Shown one piece after another: positions 5,746-6,307 of a stretch of 6,307 nt of DNA; positions within the stretch are counted from its first letter, which is position 1; every line of letters starts with the position of its first letter. Made by a program: the position numbers and the translations under genes. Under the pieces are notes generated by a model. That model was not told the origin of the DNA and did no database searches. It saw nothing but the letters and a program-made list of their open reading frames with translations. This stretch comes from Clostridium sp. CAG:567. GTDB taxonomy: Bacteria; Bacillota; Clostridia; TANB77; CAG-508. The stretch is from NCBI GenBank assembly GCA_000437855.1, contig FR902205.1:1-6307 (forward strand), given 5' to 3'.

Positions 5746-5762
5746 AAATATAGTGCTATAAT
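5734..5762 (+). promoter_or_regulatory. Extended -10 promoter of the ATPase gene
   Basis: A perfect extended -10, TGCTATAAT (5754-5762), lies 17 bases behind TTGATT (5734-5739), a four-of-six -35. The -35 overlaps the TTTG end of the third 33-bp repeat, so a protein on the repeats would contact or block polymerase. The start of transcription should be near 5769, giving a leader of about 25 bases. Confidence 0.8.
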
Positions 5763-5794
5763 ATAATTAGATTATACATTAGGAGAGTGAGTAT

Positions 5795-6307
5795 ATGTAT
5801 AGAGAAAGAATGGAAACGTTAAAAGAATGGAAGGTATCTAAAAATAGAAAACCTTTAATAATTAGAGGTGCAAGACAAGTTGGAAAAACTTGGCTCATGA
5901 AAGAATTTGGAAAATTATATTATGAAAAATGTGCTTACATAAATTTTGATAATAATTCAAGAATGGATATATTATTTAATGAAGAGTTTGACTTGAATAG
6001 AATAATACAAGGATTAAAGATTGAATCAGGAATAAATATTGAGCCTGAAAATACTCTAATAATCTTTGATGAAATTCAAGAAACTCCAAATGCATTAAAA
6101 GCACTAAAATATTTTTATGAAAATGCAAATGAATACCATATTGTCGCAGCTGGTTCTCTTTTGGGAGTGGCTATGCATCAAGGGACTTCATTCCCAGTTG
6201 GTAAAGTAAATTTTATGGACTTAATGCCTTTAAGCTTTTTTGAGTTTTTAGATGCATTGGGGCAAGACCATTTATTAAATTTATTAAAAAACAATGAATT
6301 TGATATG
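5795..6307 (+). CDS. AAA-type ATPase, DUF4143 family, N-terminal part (cut by window edge)
   Basis: The frame is open from ATG 5795 to the end of the window (171 residues). Walker A is GARQVGKT (25-32) in the family's typical RGARQVGKTWL context. Walker B is LIIFDEIQ (88-95), and VAAGSLLG (117-124) is the sensor-1 region. PVGKVNFMDLMPLSFFEFL (about 134-152) is the characteristic stretch before the C-terminal DUF4143 domain, which should follow outside the window; full members are about 400-450 aa. These cytosolic ATPases are common in anaerobes and gut bacteria, often in several copies, and their function is not known; they resemble archaeal STAND/AAA ATPases. The RBS AGGAGAG (5781-5787) lies 7 bases before ATG. 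It has its own promoter carrying the 33-bp repeats and appears to be a separate unit from the recombinase. Confidence 0.9.
   Translation, partial: MYRERMETLKEWKVSKNRKPLIIRGARQVGKTWLMKEFGKLYYEKCAYINFDNNSRMDILFNEEFDLNRIIQGLKIESGINIEPENTLIIFDEIQETPNALKALKYFYENANEYHIVAAGSLLGVAMHQGTSFPVGKVNFMDLMPLSFFEFLDALGQDHLLNLLKNNEFDM

Noticed and set aside
176..5794. Possible attachment-site repeats of an integrated element bounded by the PAP2 and ATPase genes
   Set aside because: By eye, the spacers at 176-350 and 5628-5790 share only very short AT-rich words; no convincing direct or inverted repeat marks ends, so no boundary is called.

Overview
The window is AT-rich DNA of low-GC Firmicutes type, most likely from a member of the Clostridia. 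Codon use is strongly A/T-biased, Shine-Dalgarno sites are AGGAG/GGAGG, and the gene set is typical of clostridial accessory DNA: a PadR regulator, a ribosomal-protection tetracycline resistance gene, a large serine recombinase and a DUF4143-type ATPase. It reads as part of a mobile or integrated antibiotic-resistance module. All complete genes and both partial edge genes lie on the + strand.

Layout. (1) Bases 1-175 are the C-terminal end of a PAP2-type membrane phosphatase, followed by two consecutive intrinsic terminators (221-249 and 269-303). (2) A near-consensus promoter at 350-378, whose -10 is covered by a perfect 9-bp inverted repeat, starts a likely three-gene operon: a VOC/glyoxalase-fold protein (419-769), a PadR-family repressor (782-1309) and a tet(44)-like ribosomal protection protein (1359-3281). 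It ends at a terminator (3327-3361). The simplest reading is that PadR represses its own operon, so that tetracycline resistance is controlled by a ligand-responsive repressor. The gap before tet is too short (49 nt) for a leader-peptide attenuator of the tet(M) type. (3) Bases 3362-3798 are noncoding and rich in structure: three small hairpins, a promoter, one or two very short leader-like ORFs and three larger hairpins, two of them terminator-like. (4) A 71-aa small protein (3799-4014) and a 521-aa large serine recombinase (4062-5627) follow. The recombinase frame opens only at a TTG; the ATG behind a strong ribosome-binding site is one base out of frame, which suggests either a frameshift near 4061-4064 or a weak TTG start. 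(5) Bases 5628-5794 hold three direct repeats with an exact 33-bp period. The last overlaps the -35 of an extended -10 promoter for a AAA-type ATPase (DUF4143 family) that runs off the right edge (5795-6307).

How the parts may work together: tet protects ribosomes from tetracycline, PadR probably gates its expression, and the VOC protein may bind or modify a small hydrophobic compound. The recombinase with its small partner ORF is the probable mobility unit, although no element ends can be assigned from this window. The most unusual signals are the PadR/VOC/tet operon with its palindrome-covered promoter, the out-of-frame start of the recombinase, the structured leader before the recombinase unit, and the phased 33-bp repeat array before the ATPase gene.
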